Made by a program: the position numbers and the translations under genes. The notes under the pieces were generated by a model. It searched no databases, was not told the origin of the DNA, and saw only the letters and a program-made list of their open reading frames with translations. A stretch of DNA of 9,817 nt, from contig JANSYB010000039.1 of assembly GCA_024742655.1 (NCBI GenBank), positions 1 to 9,817 of the forward strand. Reading direction: 5' to 3'. The stretch is from Paracoccaceae bacterium. Lineage in GTDB: Bacteria; Pseudomonadota; Alphaproteobacteria; Rhodobacterales; Rhodobacteraceae. Positions 7,512-9,817 of the stretch are shown one piece after another (the stretch's first letter is position 1; every line of letters starts with the position of its first letter).

Positions 7512-8701
7512 CAGCTTGCCTCCGCCAGATCGTTCTGTGATGCCTTCCACGCGCCCACCACCTTGTCGGCGGCCTCGGCCAGCGAACTGGCGGTGGTGAT
7601 GTTGAGACCGCTTTCGGCCAGCAGTTTCATGCCTTCCTCGACATTGGTGCCCGACAGGCGCACCACGAGCGGCATCTTGAGGTCCAGTTCCTTGACCGCG
7701 AGGATCACGCCCTCCGCAATCCAGTCGCAGCGGTTGATGCCCGCGAAGATGTTGACGAGGATCGCCTCGACATTGCGGTCATTCAGAACCGCCTTGAAGC
7801 TTTTGAGCACGCGCTCGGGGCTGGCCCCGCCGCCCACGTCGAGGAAGTTCGCGGGCTCACCGCCCGACATCTTGATCATGTCGAGCGTGGCCATCGCGAG
7901 GCCCGCGCCGTTCACGATGCAGCCGATCTTGCCTTCAAGGCCGATATAGCTCAGCCCGCGGTCGCCGGCATAGGTCTCGCGCGGATCTTCCTGGCTCTTG
8001 TCGCGCAACTCCGAGATGTCGGGGTGACGAAACAGGGCGTTGTCGTCAAAGGCCAGCTTGGCATCGAGCGCCACGATCTCGCCCGCGGCGGTCACCACCA
8101 GCGGGTTGATCTCGACCATGTTGGCGTCGGTTTCGCTCACCAACTGGTAGCAACCCATGATCGTCTTGACGGCCTGCGGAATGAGCGGCGCCTCGAGGCC
8201 CAGCGAAAACGCGATCTCACGCGCCTGGAAGCTTTGCATGCCGACGGCCGGGTCCACGACCGACCGTATGATCGAATCCGGCTCGTTTTCCGAGATTTCC
8301 TCGATCTCCATCCCGCCCTGGGCCGAGGCCACGACGACCACGCGCTCTTCCTTGCGGTCCATCACGAAGCCCAGGTAAATCTCCTGCGCGATGCTGGTGG
8401 CCTCTTCGACGTAAAGGCGGCTGACCAGCTTGCCCTGCGGGCCCGTCTGATGCGTGACCAGCTTGCGGCCCAGCATCCATTGCGCGGCGTCCGATACTTC
8501 CTCTTCGGTCGAACAGATCCGCACGCCGCCCGCCTTGCCGCGGGCGCCCGAATGGATCTGGGCCTTCACGACCCATTTGTCGCCCGACAGTTCCGAACAG
8601 CGATAGACCGCCTGTTCGGGGCTGTAGGCAATGCCGCCGCGGGGCACGTTCACGCCAAAGCGCTTGAGCATCTCCTTGGCCTGGTACTCATGGATATCCA
8701 T
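7511..8701 (-). CDS. mtkA: Malate-CoA ligase (malate thiokinase) beta subunit
   Basis: A 396-residue ATP-grasp subunit of the succinyl-CoA synthetase superfamily. It starts [12 protein letters not shown]. It carries [16 protein letters not shown] (45-60, nucleotide-binding Lys46 and the ATP-grasp loop), MVEINP with Glu197 and Asn199, ALDAK with Asp213 (Asn199 and Asp213 match the E. coli SucC metal ligands), [15 protein letters not shown] (263-277), [15 protein letters not shown] (280-294) and [11 protein letters not shown] (317-327). The GINRCDW form fits remembered Methylobacterium MtkA; SucC proteins usually read GIVRCD or similar. It couples ATP hydrolysis to formation of malyl-CoA, feeding the lyase encoded just upstream. 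The start is ATG at 8699-8701. Its ribosome site AAAGGGAGGA (complement of 8709-8718) overlaps the mcl stop, and the gap is 15 bases, so the operon is tight. Substrate choice (malate versus succinate) is inferred, not read directly. Confidence 0.91.
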   Translation of the reverse strand: MDIHEYQAKEMLKRFGVNVPRGGIAYSPEQAVYRCSELSGDKWVVKAQIHSGARGKAGGVRICSTEEEVSDAAQWMLGRKLVTHQTGPQGKLVSRLYVEEATSIAQEIYLGFVMDRKEERVVVVASAQGGMEIEEISENEPDSIIRSVVDPAVGMQSFQAREIAFSLGLEAPLIPQAVKTIMGCYQLVSETDANMVEINPLVVTAAGEIVALDAKLAFDDNALFRHPDISELRDKSQEDPRETYAGDRGLSYIGLEGKIGCIVNGAGLAMATLDMIKMSGGEPANFLDVGGGASPERVLKSFKAVLNDRNVEAILVNIFAGINRCDWIAEGVILAVKELDLKMPLVVRLSGTNVEEGMKLLAESGLNITTASSLAEAADKVVGAWKASQNDLAEAS

Positions 8702-8708
8702 CTGATAA

Positions 8709-8718
8709 TCCTCCCTTT
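8709..8718 (-). promoter_or_regulatory. Ribosome binding site of mtkA overlapping the mcl stop codon
   Basis: On the minus strand AAAGGGAGGA lies seven bases before the mtkA ATG, and its first bases belong to the mcl stop codon TAA (8717-8719). Ribosomes ending mcl could hand over to mtkA. Confidence 0.75.
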
Positions 8719-9658
8719 ATGACTTGGCCGCGATGGCCTCGGCCACGGCGATCACGTTGTTGGCCATCCGTTCGGAGGCGGCGTCGATCATCTTGCCGTC
8801 AAGGCTGGCGGCACCCTTGCCCTGGGCCTCGGCCTTGCGCAGTTCCTCGACGATGCGACGGGCCTTGTTCACCTCGTCCTCGGTCGGAGAGAACACCTCG
8901 TTGGCCAGCGCGATCTGGCTGGGATGGATCGCCCACTTGCCCTCGATGCCAAGGGCGGCGGCGCGTTTGGCACTGTCGACGAAACCATCAGGATCGGAGA
9001 AATCACCAAAGGGGCCATCGATGGCGCGCAACCCGTAGGACCGGCAGGCGACATTCATGCGGCTGAGTGCGAAATGCCACTGATCGCCGGGGTAGTCGGG
9101 GTTCAATCCGCCGATGACGACCGTGCGGGCCCGGGTGTAGGCGGCATAATCGGCCACGCCGAAATGCATCGCCTCAAGCCGGCCGGGGGTGGCGGCGATG
9201 GCCTCGACATTGGCCATGCCAAGCGCCGTTTCGATCAGCGCCTCAAGGCCGATCTGGTGTGTGAACCCCTGGGCCACCTCGATCTGGCTGAGCATGGTTT
9301 CGACCGTGTAGAGGTCAGCAGGCACGCCCACCTTGGGCACGAGGATCGTGTCGATATGCTGACCGGCCTGTTCGACCACCTCGACCACGTCGCGGTACAT
9401 GTAATGGGTATCGAGCCCGTTGATCCGGATCGACATGGTCTTGCCCTTGGCCTTCCAGTCGATGTCGTTGAGCGCCTGGATGATGTTGGAGCGCGCCTGG
9501 ATCTTGTCGGGCGGCGCAACGGCATCTTCCAGATCGAGAAAGACATAGTCGACATCCGACTCGGCGGCCTTTTCGATCATCGACGGGTTCGAGCCCGGAA
9601 CGGCCAGTTCGGACCGTTGCAGGCGTTGCTTCTTCAGCGGGTAAAGCGTGTAGCTCAT
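8717..9658 (-). CDS. mcl: Malyl-CoA lyase (CitE/HpcH-HpaI superfamily)
   Basis: A 313-residue enzyme that cleaves L-malyl-CoA to acetyl-CoA and glyoxylate (reversibly), and in some relatives also beta-methylmalyl-CoA. The TIM-barrel signatures are clear: RSELAVPGSNP (15-25), FLDLEDAVAP with Glu44/Asp45 (40-49), SIRINGLDTHYMYRDVV with Arg78, ILVPKVGVPADLY (105-117), LIETALGMANVEAIA with Glu143 as a metal/acid-base residue, HFGVADYAA with Asp170, IDGPFGDFSDPDGF (213-226), and GKWAIHPSQIALANEVF (240-256). It is much nearer to Methylobacterium MclA than to Rhodobacter sphaeroides Mcl1 by my memory of both. After GGLNPDY (183-189) a surface loop seems about 15 residues shorter than in those relatives. 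The ATG at 9656-9658 has GGAGGAAGGA (complement of 9664-9673); the frame extends to 9802 without a better site and with an unlike peptide. First gene of the mcl-mtkA-mtkB operon. Confidence 0.93.
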   Translation of the reverse strand: MSYTLYPLKKQRLQRSELAVPGSNPSMIEKAAESDVDYVFLDLEDAVAPPDKIQARSNIIQALNDIDWKAKGKTMSIRINGLDTHYMYRDVVEVVEQAGQHIDTILVPKVGVPADLYTVETMLSQIEVAQGFTHQIGLEALIETALGMANVEAIAATPGRLEAMHFGVADYAAYTRARTVVIGGLNPDYPGDQWHFALSRMNVACRSYGLRAIDGPFGDFSDPDGFVDSAKRAAALGIEGKWAIHPSQIALANEVFSPTEDEVNKARRIVEELRKAEAQGKGAASLDGKMIDAASERMANNVIAVAEAIAAKS

Positions 9659-9817
9659 GGTTGTCCTTCCTCCCATGCGCCGCCCGGTCTGGGGGCGCTG
9701 CTTGGGTCGACCATGTCGCAGGGGCCGCGCGCGCGATACTTTCCGATGGGTAGCAAAGCGTGCCCGGGGTTGGGCCGCGGGCCTGAGCGGGTAGGGATGC
9801 ACTACCCGTGTTAGCGC
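9659..9817. other. Leader/promoter region upstream of mcl
   Basis: This 159-base stretch has no supported gene. Next to mcl it holds the ribosome site. Farther out it has very G+C-rich sequence (9720-9735, 9770-9785), an isolated GGGTAG (9748-9753) and an inverted repeat at 9788-9808. I see no clear -35/-10 pair on the minus strand, so the mcl promoter may be activator-dependent or lie beyond the window. Confidence 0.6.
9788..9808. repeat. Perfect inverted repeat CGGGTAG-N7-CTACCCG, possible operator
   Basis: CGGGTAG (9788-9794) and CTACCCG (9802-9808) are perfect reverse complements around a seven-base spacer. A third copy of the half-site, GGGTAG, lies at 9748-9753, 41 bases away, close to four helical turns. 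It sits 130-150 bases before the mcl ATG, a usual place for an activator site. It could also be a small RNA hairpin; no T-run follows on either strand. Confidence 0.5.

Noticed and set aside
6627..7949. Long + strand open frame of 440 codons opposite mtkB and mtkA
   Set aside because: Shadow frame crossing two well-identified genes and starting inside a terminator-flanked gene end.
6630..8701. TCA-cycle succinyl-CoA synthetase (sucC-sucD)
   Set aside because: Superfamily motifs are shared, but the operon partner is malyl-CoA lyase rather than mdh or 2-oxoglutarate dehydrogenase genes, and several signature residues match malate thiokinase. It remains the main alternative.
8924..9814. Long + strand open frame opposite mcl
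   Set aside because: Shadow of the malyl-CoA lyase gene; no ribosome site or family motif.
1..9817. CRISPR array, transposon, phage, toxin-antitoxin, tRNA or rRNA
   Set aside because: No direct repeat array, terminal inverted repeats, transposase or phage motifs, small paired toxin genes or cloverleaf sequence were seen on reading both strands.

Overview
The window looks like the chromosome of a Rhodobacterales (Roseobacter-type) alphaproteobacterium. The evidence is high G+C with dense coding on both strands, a ZapA gene preceded by a ZauP-like coiled-coil gene (an arrangement described in alphaproteobacteria), and serine-cycle enzymes of the Methylobacterium type. There are nine complete protein genes and one truncated one. 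I see no tRNA, rRNA, CRISPR array, insertion sequence or phage gene.

Left part (1-3383, all + strand): the tail of a probable DUF808 membrane protein; a 655-residue exported, single-pass membrane protein with a peptidoglycan-binding-like segment and Ig-like beta domains; a 186-residue protein of unknown function four bases behind it; and a DUF2267 protein. The middle two are the least understood genes here.

Centre (3384-6610): transketolase (- strand, GTG start) converges on the DUF2267 gene with a long inverted repeat between the two stop codons. On its other side it is divergent from the zauP-zapA pair, which acts on the cytokinetic Z-ring. A strong bidirectional intrinsic terminator at 6575-6615 separates zapA from the next, opposing operon.

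Right part (6630-9658, - strand): a compact operon mcl - mtkA - mtkB, encoding malyl-CoA lyase and both subunits of malate-CoA ligase (malate thiokinase). Together they activate malate to malyl-CoA with ATP and CoA and split it to glyoxylate and acetyl-CoA, the characteristic end step of the serine cycle for C1 assimilation. The CoA-ligase genes could be mistaken for TCA-cycle sucCD, but their neighbour and their sequence signatures favour malate thiokinase. The leader upstream of mcl carries three GGGTAG half-sites, two forming a perfect inverted repeat, which could be an operator.

Points of most interest: the serine-cycle module with a shortened loop in malyl-CoA lyase, the envelope protein and its unknown partner, and the candidate operator upstream of mcl. 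I saw no clear sign of a wholly new defence or mobile system.
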